Source: Plazaster borealis
Lineage: Eukaryota; Echinodermata; Asteroidea; Forcipulatida; Labidiasteridae
Length of the DNA stretch: 64,000 nucleotides
Direction: 5' to 3'
Assembly: GCA_021014325.1 (NCBI GenBank)
Contig: CM037466.1
Location: forward strand, 13,542,765-13,606,764
In this document: positions 1 through 12,300 of the stretch, piece by piece
How positions within the stretch are numbered: the first letter of the stretch is position 1
How the letters are laid out: each line of letters opens with the position of its first letter
Notes under the pieces: generated by a model
Database searches by the model: none
Seen by the model: the letters and a program-made list of their open reading frames with translations, nothing else
Told to the model about the DNA's origin: nothing
Position numbers and translations under genes: made by a program

Positions 1-2109
1 GAAAACGAAACTGAAAGACGCTTAATAAAATTTAATCAAATCTTAAGATCTAAACAGTACAACTGCTTCATAACAATTGTATTCAATTCACCAAAACATA
101 TTTTTACCATGTTTTTATTTTCACAATTTAATATAACGCACAAAGGGTTGAAAAAGAAGAAATAAAATGTCACAATACGATAACTTACCCAGAGCTTTTA
201 TCCGACCACCGTAGTCTGGCTTGCTGTCTGGTGGCTGCCCAAAAACCTGTACGGCCCACATGCATTATGTGTGTTCATCATAATAATTATTTTGGACATC
301 CCCAGGGCCTATGAACAGTTTCTACATTTCTCGATCCCGCGCGATCTACACGATGTATAAACAGAGGAATTAATTTACTATATGGACGAGGTTGAAATAA
401 AAAAGCCCTGACAGATCGCTGGTTAACATCCCCTATCTAACGAATAACACTGATATTGACAGCAGACCAGTGAACATCCTTAGGGGGGGGGGGGGGCTGA
501 CCGACCGACTGACGAGGGATGATGTCATCTTTCTTATTTTGCATTAATTTAAACTCAAAATCTCCTCCCTAATTTTCGTGGTTTCCCTTTTGTTTTAGTT
601 GTGCATCTTATTTGTGAATTGTGCATTTTTTACGATCTCATTTGGGGGCGAGAGCGGGGCAAGGGTTCAGAGAAAACGGTGCTCTAGCCCCCCCCCCCCC
701 CTGCTGCTCACACCCCGGGTTACGCCACTCTGACCGAGAGCAGCCACTAGAGTGGTGCACTTACAAATTAATGGTAGGTATCTCATTTTTCTTATCCTCA
801 AAGTAAAGCTAAGCAGCCAGATTTACAAATAAAAATCGAAACTCAAAAGTTGAAACTTCACACTAACTTGACAAAACATAGATGGAAATTGTTTTTGGGT
901 TTTTTAAGTTTACAAGAAGTAGCTTTTCATTTAAATGTTCACGATGTTTCAAAAAATTTGCCATCTAATAAAAGAAAAAATGCCGTCTAAAAGTTAAGTC
1001 GCCGCCGAAAAAAAAAGTTGCCGCCGCAAAGAACATCGCCTGCAGCTAAAAAAGTTGCCGTTACAAAACAAAAATCGCCACCTAAAAAAAAAAATTAAAA
1101 AAAAAAGCGCCAGTGAAAACAAGTCGTCTCATAAGTTTCCATTAACGAAAACCATTATTTTCCTGACAACTAAACTTCTTCTATGCTCATCCGGGGAAGA
1201 AAACTTTAAACGAGTAAATTGGCAAGACTCGGTCTTGGAAAAAAGGCCCTACACTTGTCAGCAAAATCGGGCCATTTTAAGAGGAGAGTACCCAAATGCT
1301 CCAGGTTGAGGGGCACAATTTGAACCATTTTTCAAGAACCCTGCAAAAAAATCACGGCCCTTTAAATCTTTGCTTTACAGACAAAAGTTGTGGGGTTATA
1401 TTTTATTAATGAGGCTCCGCGCATGATCTTCTCTCTATTCTTTTGGAGTAGCGCACCCCCCCCCCCAAAAAAAAACAAAAAAACGGGCGGTCCAAATACA
1501 GTGCGCCCTCTACAGTTTGCTAGAGAGACAATTTTTCGAATGCAGTAAGACTTGCTGAACTTGTTGCGGTAAGGCTTGTTGCAGCAAGCCATGTTTTTCA
1601 TTCTATTGGTTATTAGTTATTCAACTATTTATTTTAATGGATTTCGATTTGTCTAGTCATGTTTGTCTAATGTTTTTTCTTTACTCCTTGTTTATAACCA
1701 TTTTTAATGAACATTTGCACAGTGCAATGGTTTTTTTTAATTTATAAATATTTATGCCTTTTTTCTTGTTTATGTATCACTGTAAAGTGCAATTCAACCT
1801 ATCGGTTGCCATACTGCATAATTGTTCAAATTTTTATTTGTATGAAATAAACCAATAATAATAATAATAATAACAGTTGTACAAGTAAATCCAACTCATC
1901 AAACTTTTTTTTTTTTCAAGATGTAGGTATTTATTCTGTATAAATATAATTTTATTCATACAAAAAAGCAACAACTACGTGATGATCAAGTTCATAACTT
2001 GAGTGCCAATCCCCCAGTATAATTTCAATCTAAAATACTGTCATATTTGAGAAAACATCATTTTTTAATTTCCCTAAATCACTGTCATGAACATACACAA
2101 AATTCCTGA
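1..2109. other. REV1 3' flank, no gene seen
   Basis: AT-rich with homopolymers: G run near 481, C runs near 690 and 1447, and imperfect A-rich repeats with a recurring GTTGCCGCC core at 960-1110. A trinucleotide AAT microsatellite lies near 1850. Short open frames here have biased composition and no recognisable domain. Confidence 0.6.
1930..1935 (-). promoter_or_regulatory. possible REV1 polyadenylation signal
   Basis: AATAAA on the minus strand about 1.3 kb past the REV1 stop, with an A-rich run about 15 bases further on. I saw no nearer canonical signal. The A-run could equally be a genomic repeat tail. Confidence 0.22.
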
Positions 2110-2114
2110 CGTAA

Positions 2115-2400
2115 TATTAAAGTCAAAGACCAGTAACCTCACTTGGTGTATCCCAACTTATGCATAAGCTCAATTGGTCAAAGTTGCAAAAAAATTATGA
2201 CAAATAAAACACCCATAGAATTGAATGCTTTCAGAAGCATGAGAGAGGCTTCATGCCTAAAGCCTTTCTCAGATTAAATTTTGGGGTGGAAAAACTACCT
2301 TTCTCTAAACTACATTACTTCAAAGGGGCTCGTTTCAAACAAATTTTTTGTCAGCAATGACTCTCACTCCTGTGAAGGGTAACCAAATGCTCAAATACTT
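2115..2400 (+). mobile_element. decayed TTAA MITE, family 1
   Basis: Diverged internal copy of the family seen intact at 4492 and 10799. It shares AAAGACCAGTAACCTCACTT and GGTGTATCCCAACTTATGCA, but the terminal TTAA ends are not clear. Confidence 0.55.
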
Positions 2401-2899
2401 ATTTTGTGATCCATTTTAAAAAATCGGTAACAAAGTGGTTTGCAATCTGTCTTCATTGATCTTGAAGACTTCTCTTCAAAATTGGAGTCTCGTCTGAATT
2501 TCTTCTAATCTTCAAGTTGCTCCTACAGAGCTGTGAACCAGTGCGTGGTTGCAGGGAGTTCTAGAGTCTGGAAGATTTTCTACCATAATAATAGTAATAA
2601 TAAGTATACAGCATTTGTAATGCGCACTTTCCTGTAAAACATAAAAAAGGCGCTGGTCTAGAAGAAATTAAGTGAAATTAAAGTATTTTCAAATTGTTCG
2701 GAACGCAAGGGTGAACAAACCATGCATTTTCAAGCATTAATCATGCATTAAAATATACAATTTTTAAAAGTGAAATATTGTAGGTTTTCAAAATATGAAA
2801 ATCATTATTGTACTCTTAAGCCTAGCTAGACCTAGATTCCCCTTCCTTTTGAAAGCACTTTCCTGTTCTCACAAGGATATGTCAGAAGGCTTTTCTCCT

Positions 2900-3236
2900 C
2901 AAATAATAATAATAATAACTAATTCTTATATAGCACACAATAACGTACCAATGCGCTCGACATTAGTGCCCTGGTCGTTGAGCCAATAACATTCCTTTAA
3001 TCTTTCTCAGCTCCCTAGGGAGTATACAGCCCCGAGCTGCTGTGGCACTCCGAAGGCTTTTTCAAACACAATATCAACCTCTACCCTTGCAGGTACCCAT
3101 TTATACCCCTGGGTGAACAAAAGCAAAAGCATCTTGCTCAAGGACACAAGTGTCATGACCGGGATTCGAACCCACACTCCGATGACTTAACCACCAGAAT
3201 TTAGATTCGATGCTCTAAACCGCTCGGCCATGAAAC
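2900..3236 (-). mobile_element. tRNA-Leu-derived SINE
   Basis: On the minus strand it reads CATGGCCGAGCGGTTTAGAG, then a tRNA B-box-like GGTTCGAATCCCGGTCATGA, then a body ending in an AAT microsatellite. It ends about 30 bp from the REV1 stop, probably within the 3' UTR. Confidence 0.75.
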
Positions 3237-3265
3237 CTCAAATAGAGACTTCATCTTAGTTCCTT

Positions 3266-3380
3266 TCATACTCTCTTCAATTTGCTCTTGTAGATCTGTG
3301 AGATTGTTTCTTGTACTCGATCTTCAATGATCTGGTATGCATCTCTCCACGGGGACGTAGACTCCATCTGGTTTGCAAGT
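3266..3380 (-). CDS. REV1: REV1 exon 15 (last, stop codon)
   Basis: Codes LANQMESTSPWRDAYQIIED and ends IYKSKLKRV before stop TGA at 3268-3266. It matches the last helix and tail of REV1 (human ends GSTLKVT). One base is supplied by exon 14. Confidence 0.92.
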
Positions 3381-6300
3381 CTGTTTTGGAAAGGAGAAAA
3401 AACCAAAAACGAAAATAATAAACTGCAACTACAATACTAATTAAGAAGAAGAATTCTAAGAAAAATTCAGAATAATCAATGTTCAAAAATTTCAATCTTT
3501 TTTCGAATTTGTTTTGACCAGACCATCCACCCCGAATTTTGATTTTTAAATATTGACAGATTAAATACACCCTATACACTTACGAACAAAGTTATGCCTC
3601 AAATATCGCAAATATTTGAGATCAAATGTTCTCCCAGCTCGGGGGTTTTCAATGGCCTTTCCTGAGTTCAAGCATGCAACATTGTAGTTGAAACAGAACA
3701 GGAAATTTTTGCCATTTCCCCATCAGGCATGGAGGTCAGCTATCGAAACAAGGTTGACCGATAACAATAGACAGCACAGACATAACAGACACGGCAGGCG
3801 ATCTGGAAGGGGTCGCTGGGTATTTTTCACCTTGAAAATTTGTTTTTTTTAAATTTTACTTTAAACTAATTGTAAACTAAATTTTCATTTTCAGTTATTT
3901 CTTTTGGCCCACCCACCCACAACTTCGAAAAAAGATTAGAAATTTGTATACATTGATTATCCTAAATGGCCCATAAGAAGCCAAAACCATCAGAAGGTTT
4001 CTTTAAGATTTTCCAGACCAAGAAAAAATATGCGAAAATTATTGGACTTTTACAGATGAAGACGAGGTCAAGAACAAGGATCCAGATATATAGGTTGAGT
4101 TCACCCAAGGTGAAGGATCCGAATGAAGACCAGTTCATACTTCATGTGAGTTGCGAAAAACAAAGCAAATTTTCTTATGTCACATTTGGAAAACAGCGTG
4201 TACTGATATCCCATCAAGAAAATTGGAATTGAACATGTGACATCCAGATTAGCGTGCCGGCACTCTACCAACTGAGCTATCTAGTCCTAATGTTGGTGGT
4301 CTCCCTATTTTGTCAATACCTTTGTTCGGGGTTGGCAGTCAGAAGCCATTCAACCTGTAACTGCCGTATAACCAGGGATCACACCCAAGTTTACAATACA
4401 ACCTGGGAAGTGGCAGGATGCGACTAAATATTTCAAATATCAAAAAATAAACCATGTGAAGCATGAACAGGGACCAATTTCTTAAAGCTGCTTAAAGGCA
4501 CTGAACACATTTGGAAATTGTCAAAGACCAGTGTACTCACACCGGTGTATCCCAACATATGCATAAAATAACAAGCCTGTGAAAATTTGGGCTCAATTGG
4601 TCATCGAAGTTGCAAGAAAAAGATGACAGAAAAAACACCCTTGTTGTAAACATTTGTGTACTTTCAGATAGGAATAAAAACTTCTTGCAAGAAGTTTTTA
4701 TTATTTGAGTGCGAAATTACCTCTTTCTCAAAAACTACGTTACTTCAGAGGAAGTCGTTTCCTACAATGTTTTATACTATCAACAGCTCTCCGTTGCTTG
4801 TTACCAAGTAACTTTTTATGCTAATATTTGTCATTACCAAACGTGTACGATACCTTTAAACACAAAACATAGATAATCCTGCTCATTTTTGCTTAGCAGA
4901 AACATTTGTAAGCCGTATTTTCTGCTTCAGCAGCTCTATGAAATTGGGCCCAGGGCTTGAGTGTAGATAATTGAGGATAAAAGGGGTACCTCTTCATTCC
5001 TCTCAAGACATGATCAGTCATCTCTAAGTTTCTATCCATGATGAGTTGATTCAGGTACAGTACAAGGTGATCTATATCCTCATCTCCAGGCTCTGGGGAA
5101 GAAAATATGAAAATAGATAATCTCTTTGCTAAGCCATGTCATTTATACGTCATTTTGGACGGTAGACCTGTTTCCATAATAAGCAAGATTATTTTGTGCC
5201 TACCAGCTTCAAGAAACTGGGCCCAATTTCATAGAGCCGCTTAAGCAGAAAATAGTGCTTAAAGACTTTCTGCTAAGCAAATGTAAGCAAGACACCAGTC
5301 ACAGACTGTACATGGGACATAGTATTTTGGCTGGTAACCTTATTTTGGGAAGCATAATTTTGTTGTGCTTAGCTACTTTTTGTGCTTAAGCAGCTTTATG
5401 AAATTTGCATGGCCCTGGTCCTTGAGTTCATCTTTAAAAGCCCCTATCTCCTTTGTGTTTTAACGCTGTGGACCTGACCTGAGAACAAAAGGTCCACATA
5501 TATAGGGACTTGACTTACACATGTCCAAACATTGTTATTTACAGTGTTGAGGAGTAGGATTTTCCTTCATGAAAGGTTTATTAAAAATCACATTGTAACC
5601 AAATGGCTGAATTGAGTGATTAAAAGGGAACATACCAAATACAGCGTAAAAAACATTAAAATTCATCATTGTTAAAAGATTAAAAGATCATTCTTCATGC
5701 GATTGCTTTGTCCTTTGGATAGAATTAAGCTGTGTACTAAGATTGGTAGTGCACGTAAAAGAACCCAGAACATGAATCGTGGAAGAGTAGGGGTTAACCC
5801 CAGTGTTTCTGGTTCACGTAGCAAGCACCCTTTGTTTACAGGTTTCCTTAGGCTTGCGAGCTTACAAGCTTATGAGAAAATCCTTGGTTTCATTACCAGA
5901 AATGAAAAAATTATTTTGCGAACTGCAAAAGTGACGCAATTTTTCTTGAGTCACAATCGAAAAATCAGCGCTTAGTGACTGTTTGTGTCATGAAGATTTG
6001 CTTTCCCCGTGAAGTATGAAGCGGGCTTCAAACTATCAATCAATCAACCATCAGGCATTTGTAGAGTGCCATCACTCTAGTTGCCTATTCCAGGGCGATT
6101 CACAAAGTGAAGGAAAAAATTGAGAGAAAAAAGAGTTCACAGAATTTCATGTGGTGATGACAAGTTCAATGCACTAAATTTAAGTAATTTCGAAGAGATG
6201 AGTCTTAAGCTGGCTTTTGAAGATCTGTAAGGAGTCAAGTATACGGAGTTGATAGGGAAGATCATTCCACAGCTTTGGTGCACATGAAACGAAGCTTCTA

Positions 6301-9300
6301 TCACCTGATGAAGAATGAGATCTAAGAATATTCAACAGTAGTTTGTTTGATGAGCTCAGATTTGGCCGAGGATGGTATGTAAACAACATTTCTCTTATCG
6401 TCACCGATTTCACGAAGAGCCACATATGTCCAAACGCTTGATTGAGATTTACATTTTACACTATGCTTGGCTTAAAACTGCAATATCTGCAATACTAAGG
6501 CCACGGTTAGCATTCGAAGACCTCTCATATTATTCTGTATAAGTTTAACATCCTTATTGACTAATTAATTTCCTTAAATATATTGGCTAATTGCCATAGC
6601 AATTAGTCAAAGATACGTGGCTCTTCGTGAAACCGAAAAAGTGAGTTGACCTACTTAAACACCCAACTGGTTAACGTGTTTTTACATAGGAAAGGGGCGC
6701 GTATGTCACGTGATCACGCGCCCGCTGACATAAGTGGCTCTTCGTGAAAACAGAAAAAAGATTTGACCTACATTTGTTGCAATGTATTACAATGCATTGG
6801 GCCGATGGCTCTTCGTGAAAATGCAAAAATGCATTCATTGAGATAAAGGCCCCTTTTTGTAATAATTTATATTTGTCATTTTAAGGTGGCTCTTCGTGAA
6901 AACGGTGACGTTATATACACTGGGGGGCAGACCATGAGTGCTTTGTAGTATCACCTTCTACAGATGTTGTCCATTCCTTCAGCATTTCTTTCACATCCCA
7001 TAATGCCACAGCCCCACATAGGTTCACAGGTTTCCCCTTGGTCAGGTCCTCGCTTTCAGCTAAGTCAGAGTTTTGCAAAACTTCAGGTGAATAATCTACA
7101 ACAAAATATGAACATAACAAATATTTCATCTTAGTTAACAGTGCTTTGACTTTGATGCAGTCAGCTACATAGTCTTGATTGGCAACGTTCGTCTTGTTAA
7201 GAGTCACTGCCTGTAAGAATGTACCAAGTGGTGATTTATGGGTTCTCTACGGAAGTGTATATAGGACATACCGAAAAAAAAAAATCGGGCTCCATTATTC
7301 CGCCCGGGCGGATTACTATTTCGCCCGGGCGGATTACTATTCCGCCCGGACGGATTACTATTCCGCCCGGGCGGATTACTATTTCGCCCGGGCGGATTAC
7401 TATTCCGCCCGGGCGGATTACTATTTCGCCCGGGCGGATTACTATTCCGCCCGGGCGGATTATTATTCCGCCCGGGTGGATTACTATTCCGCCCGGGCGG
7501 ATTACTATTTCGCCCAGGCGGATTACTATTCCGCCCGGGCGGATTACGAGGCCGCCCGGGCAGATTACTATTTCGCCCAGGCGGATTACTATTCCGCCCC
7601 GGCGGATTACTATTCCGCCCGGGCGGATTACTCTTTCGCCCGGGCGGATTACGAGGCCGCATGGCGTAATACGGGGCCAGCTGTAGAGCATGTATACGAC
7701 GGTGCATCGACCTGTTCAGACCGGGCGAAATAGTAATCCACCTGGGCGGAATAGTAATCCGCCTAAGCGAAATAGTAATCCGCCCGGGCGGAATAGTAAT
7801 CCGCCCGGGCGGAATAGTAATCCGCCGGGGCGGAATAGTAATCCGCCCGGGCGGAATAGTAATCCGCCCGGGCGAAAGAGTAATCCGCCCGGGCGGCAGA
7901 GTAATCCGCCCGGGCGGAATAGTAACCCGCCCGGGCGGAATAGTAATCCGCCCGGGCGGAATAGTAATCCGCCCGGGCAAAATAGTAATCCGCCCGGGCG
8001 AAACAGTAATCCGCCCGGGCGGAATAATGGAGCCCGATTTTTTTTTTTTCGGTATGTCCTATATACACTTCCGTAGTTCTCAGATCATCTTCTAAAAAAT
8101 TGGAGTGATACATCTTCATACAAAACTAATGTATCCACAATTTTAGCTTGCTGACTCCTTTGCTTTGCGCGTAAGGTTCGGTTTGAGGCTGCAAGTTCTT
8201 TCATGTGAACTTGTTTATTTCCTGGGATCTTATAGGCGCATCGAGTTATGAGGCCGAGAAAACGGCACGAGGGCGCTGTTCGTCAAAGGTTCACATTTTG
8301 TTTTTAATGGTGTTATGCGCCCAATCTGAGGTTTAAAAAAATGTTTTAATTTTGTTGGGACAAACTTGGCGCACATTTTTGCGTTTACTAGGAATGTACT
8401 AGTCATTTCATGAGGGTTTTTTGGCTGAAACTTTGATTATTTATTACTCCAAAACCAAAAGAGTCTGCAAGCTAAAATTTTTGATATATAGTTTGATATG
8501 ATGATGTATCACTATAATTTTTTAGAAGATGATCTGAGAACCCATGAATCACACCCCCCCCCCTCTAAATTTGGTACATTCTTACAGGCAGTGACTCTTG
8601 AAGTAGTCACCGATATTGCAAAATGAATTACTGGAGAAGAGATACATCTGTATCAAACAAACGTCCGTTTTGATTCAGATTCATGCCCAGTCCCTCCAAG
8701 CCAGTCGATGTTGCGCCCTCTACAGGTGACTAATACAACAACTAGCCCTGCCAATCAAGACTATCAATAACGGAAACTTCAAACATCCGGTGGTTTCCAG
8801 TAGAGTAGATTAAGAATCTCAAGGTCTTTTGTTTAGTCATCTTGTGAGCAAACTTGCTCGATCTTGTTGCAATACTTTCCCCAAAAACTTATCCACAACA
8901 CAACTAGACTGCTTGGGGATATCTTGCGAGTTGGAAAATCAACTGTGGAGAAGTCTGTCTGTAAGTTATCCTGGAATAGTTTGGAGAAGGTGCTTTACTA
9001 GACCCAGTAACTGAGGCGCTGTACTCCTTTTTTTCAAAATGTTGACATCTTCGGTCGTACTAAATTTTGACATCTTCGGTCGTATGTCAAAACTTTGAAA
9101 AAAGGAGCACAGCACTAGTTCCTGGGTCTAGTGCTTTACAATGTACGTATCCCTTTCTATGTGGTTAGGGGTTTTTTTGAGCTTCCTATAAATAATGTTT
9201 AATCATAGGAAGTGTCTCACAGCTCAGGAATTCAGTGTCCAGCTTTTTTCCCCTTCTTTTTTCCCCAGATTGATCAGAAGCCAACAAGTTCTGAACATGT

Positions 9301-12300
9301 ACTGTAAGTTTACATCACATGTACTGCAATTTTTCACAGTACTGCCTGCACACGGATTCCACTGTTTAAATATTCGCTACCTTATGGAGACCGAGGACAT
9401 AAGGCCAAATAAATAAAAAAACATGCTTAGCTTCCCCGCCCGCTTCCTTTTTAAAGGCCGCCTCCTTTTTTTTTTTTTTTCTTTTTTGAAAGAAAAAAAT
9501 GATAAGTTTTTATTATCCCTGACGATTTTTTAATTTTTTGTTAATAAATAAGATCGTATTTTCGACTTTAGCACACAAAAAAAGCACAACGAAAAAAGCT
9601 GGCCACCATCTTGAAAAATAGCCCGGCCGGTTGTCTCGAAAAACTTGTCGGGCGGCCAAAAAAAAAAGGCCTCTTCCTTCCTTTTTTTAAAAAGGCAGGA
9701 CGCTAAACATGTTTTTTATTTTATTTGGCCTAACCAAACAAAGGGAAAACAAAAGGTCTCCACAGGGGAATTCTTAAGACTGGGGTTCATGCATAAGGAA
9801 TTGTGTGTACAAAGTATATACAGGGACAGAGTAAAGAACAAAAGATGTCTCCACATGGGTGCAAAACAATAGAATGTGTGCATTAGAAAAGAAAACAAGA
9901 ATTCTACTGTTTGTTCTGACTTTATGTTTTTGAGCCTGTTCCACATCCATTTTGGAGGATACTCGACCAATATGTGGTCCCTATCACTTCAGTAATATCA
10001 TGATTATAATTTTTTTAAATAATTGTAAAAATACCTATTGCATTAGATTTGTCGCTAACTCCACTTGATGTTCTGCCAACTGGTGAACTCTTTACACCGG
10101 TCACCATTTCCAGGATACCAACAGCTCCGGGGAGTTTGACACCCTGCTTTGCCCCTTTACGCGGACTTGTCTTACGTGGGCGACCCCTCCTTCGGTTCAA
10201 CTTGAAGGGGCTTGACTTGGGGGCAGGAGGTCTGGATGACGGGACGGTCAGCTTCAGCTGTCTCTCATAAGCTTGCTGAATCTCGTTCTGGAGATCCGAT
10301 GGAAGAGCTTCCAAACAGGTGGGGTCGATCTGACAAATAAGTATTTAGCACAGGAACATTCAGGCTTGGCATGGTGGGTAAGAATATCGGGTAAATCTTT
10401 TAGAAATATAGAACTTTTGTCGGGTAGTTTTCTTGTTACCTTCCCCTGATTAGCTTCTTGTACTTGCATGCTCCCCCAATACACTCATTTTTCATTGTTT
10501 TAGTTACCCTCGTGTCATCATCCTTTTTTTTATATTGCTGTTCAGTCTGTTTTAGGGCTGGGCCTGTAAAGATTTTTTGCTTGGTTGTTTCTGTTTTGGT
10601 TTTAAAGTTCTTTGATTTGCCTTGTATTGTATTTTTATGTTCTTGTATTGTTGTGGTCGAATAAATAATAATAAATAATAATAATAATGATAATGACAAA
10701 ATTTGTCAAACAATTTTGTTAAACATTCAAGCAATCTGACCCCTTGCAAAACAGAGCCTGAGGAAGCGACAGGAATTAAAAGTTTACAAAAAGGGCATTT
10801 AAAGGCACTGAACACGTTTGGTAATTGTCAAAGACCAGTGTTCTCACTTGGTGTATCCCAACATATGCATAAAATAACAAGCCTGTGAAAATTTAGGATC
10901 AATTGGTCATCGAAGTTGCAAGAAAATGATGAAAGAAAAAACACCCTTGTTGTACAAATTTGTGTGCTTTCAGTTAGGAATAAAAATTTCTTGCAAGAAG
11001 TTTTGATTATTTTAGTGAGAAAGTACCTCTTTCTCAAAAACTACGTTACTTCAGAGGGAGTCGTTTCCTACAATACTATCAACAGCTCTCCGTTGTTTGT
11101 TACCAAGTAAGTTTTTATGCTAATATTTGTTTTGAGTCATTACCAAACGTGTATGATACCTTTAATAAAAAGAGTGGTGACTCGGTCTTAAATGGCTGTG
11201 TGATAAAGATCACGTGACCACAACCCTGCTGGGCTCAATTACATGGCTCAGCAAAGAATCGGCGCTTACGGAATCAGGGAATTCCTCCTATGCCTAGTAT
11301 TTCACAGCTTAGCAGGGAAATTTTGCTTGTGCACGTGCGTACTCCACGTTACTAGGCATTCTTTGCTTACACAGCTAGCGCAGAAATTTGGCACTTGCCC
11401 TGTAAGCGTAGAATGGTGATCACAAGCGCAGAAATAAGCCATAAGCAAAGCCATGAAATTGAGCCCTGGTCTTAAAACGGCCGCTTACGTCCTTGTCACC
11501 ACTCGTTTTTTCCCCCATAGTTTTAATACACTGTAATATATCATGTACCCGGGAATGAGTGAGTGAGTGATGTTCAAAAACATCTATAGATTGCATTGAA
11601 CTTAGTTTATTTAACCTAGTTCATTCAACTCTCTATCAACACAGTCTAGTCTTTAAAAAGGCAGGGTGTACTTTTGGTAATTGTCAAAGACCAGTATCCT
11701 CACTTGGCGTATCCCAACATACGCATAAAATAACAAACCTGTGAAAACTTGGGCTCAATTGGTCATCGAAGTTGCAAGAAAATGATGAAAGAGCACCCTT
11801 GTTGCGTAGAATTGTGTGCTTTCAGATGCCTGAGACTGAAGCCTTTCTCAGATTATTGGGCTGAAAAATTACCCCTTTCTCTAAAATTACATTACTTCAA
11901 AGGGGCTCGTTTCTAACAAATTTTTTTTCTAATATCAACAGCTCTCCAGTGCTCTTTACCAAGTAAGTTTGTATGGTCATTAACTTGTGGAGTAATTACT
12001 AAAAGTACACCCTGCCTTTAAATTAAGACAGAAGTAAATTCAACTTTTTATTCTCAACTCCCAAGAATCACAGAAACACATCGAGCTTTGGGCTGTGAAA
12101 CTTGAGGACTGTAGATCGACATCAAATAACATTGATTATTATTCCCTATAGGACAGCACTGTGATTCCAGCCTTAACAAATGAAGTTGTGGCATTGAGTT
12201 GACAACGATAACTTCACTGCACAGTCATAGCAATGGAAGGTGGTTTAGCTTTGAGGTGCTTCAGGATGCTGTTCTGGGTGTGTAGTTTGGCACTGGTGTT

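Larger units (their letters stand above)
3381..4989 (-). other. REV1 intron 14
   Basis: Holds a tRNA-type SINE (4245-4440) and a family-1 MITE (4492-4859). I see nothing recognisable in 3381-4240. Confidence 0.75.
5093..6954 (-). other. REV1 intron 13
   Basis: Contains a MITE (5218-5421), a partial SINE (5690-5965), a LINE tail (6060-6398) and an inverted-repeat element (6400-6909). Nothing recognised between 5422 and 5690. Confidence 0.7.
7199..8599. mobile_element. foldback transposon with tandem-repeat arms
   Basis: The left end AAGAGTCACTGCCTGTAAGA is mirrored by TCTTACAGGCAGTGACTCTT at the right end. Inside, ACGGAAGTGTATATAGGACA near 7249 is mirrored near 8055-8075. The inner arms are 21-bp tandem repeats built on CCGCCCGGGCGG plus ATTACTATT (about 7296-7660), repeated in inverse orientation at about 7725-8032. 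Open frames here come from the repeat and are not genes. No transposase is present. Confidence 0.8.
7096..10034 (-). other. REV1 intron 12
   Basis: Contains the foldback element (7199-8599), a 132-bp MITE (8999-9130) and a GGCC-ended MITE (9403-9730). The spacers 8600-8990, 9140-9400 and 9731-10034 show no gene or familiar repeat. Confidence 0.7.

Noticed and set aside
1055..1309. 84-residue Lys-rich open frame
   Set aside because: Its N-terminal half comes from A-rich simple sequence; no homology recognised and no splice or promoter context.
7179..8119. Several long overlapping open frames of repeated PPGRNSN, RADYYSA or RPGGIVI type residues
   Set aside because: They exist on both strands and in several frames because the 21-bp repeat length is a multiple of three. 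They are translations of the foldback repeat, not proteins.
10436..11110. Small open frames on both strands after REV1 exon 12
   Set aside because: They lie in AT-rich sequence and a MITE, with low-complexity composition and no recognisable domain.
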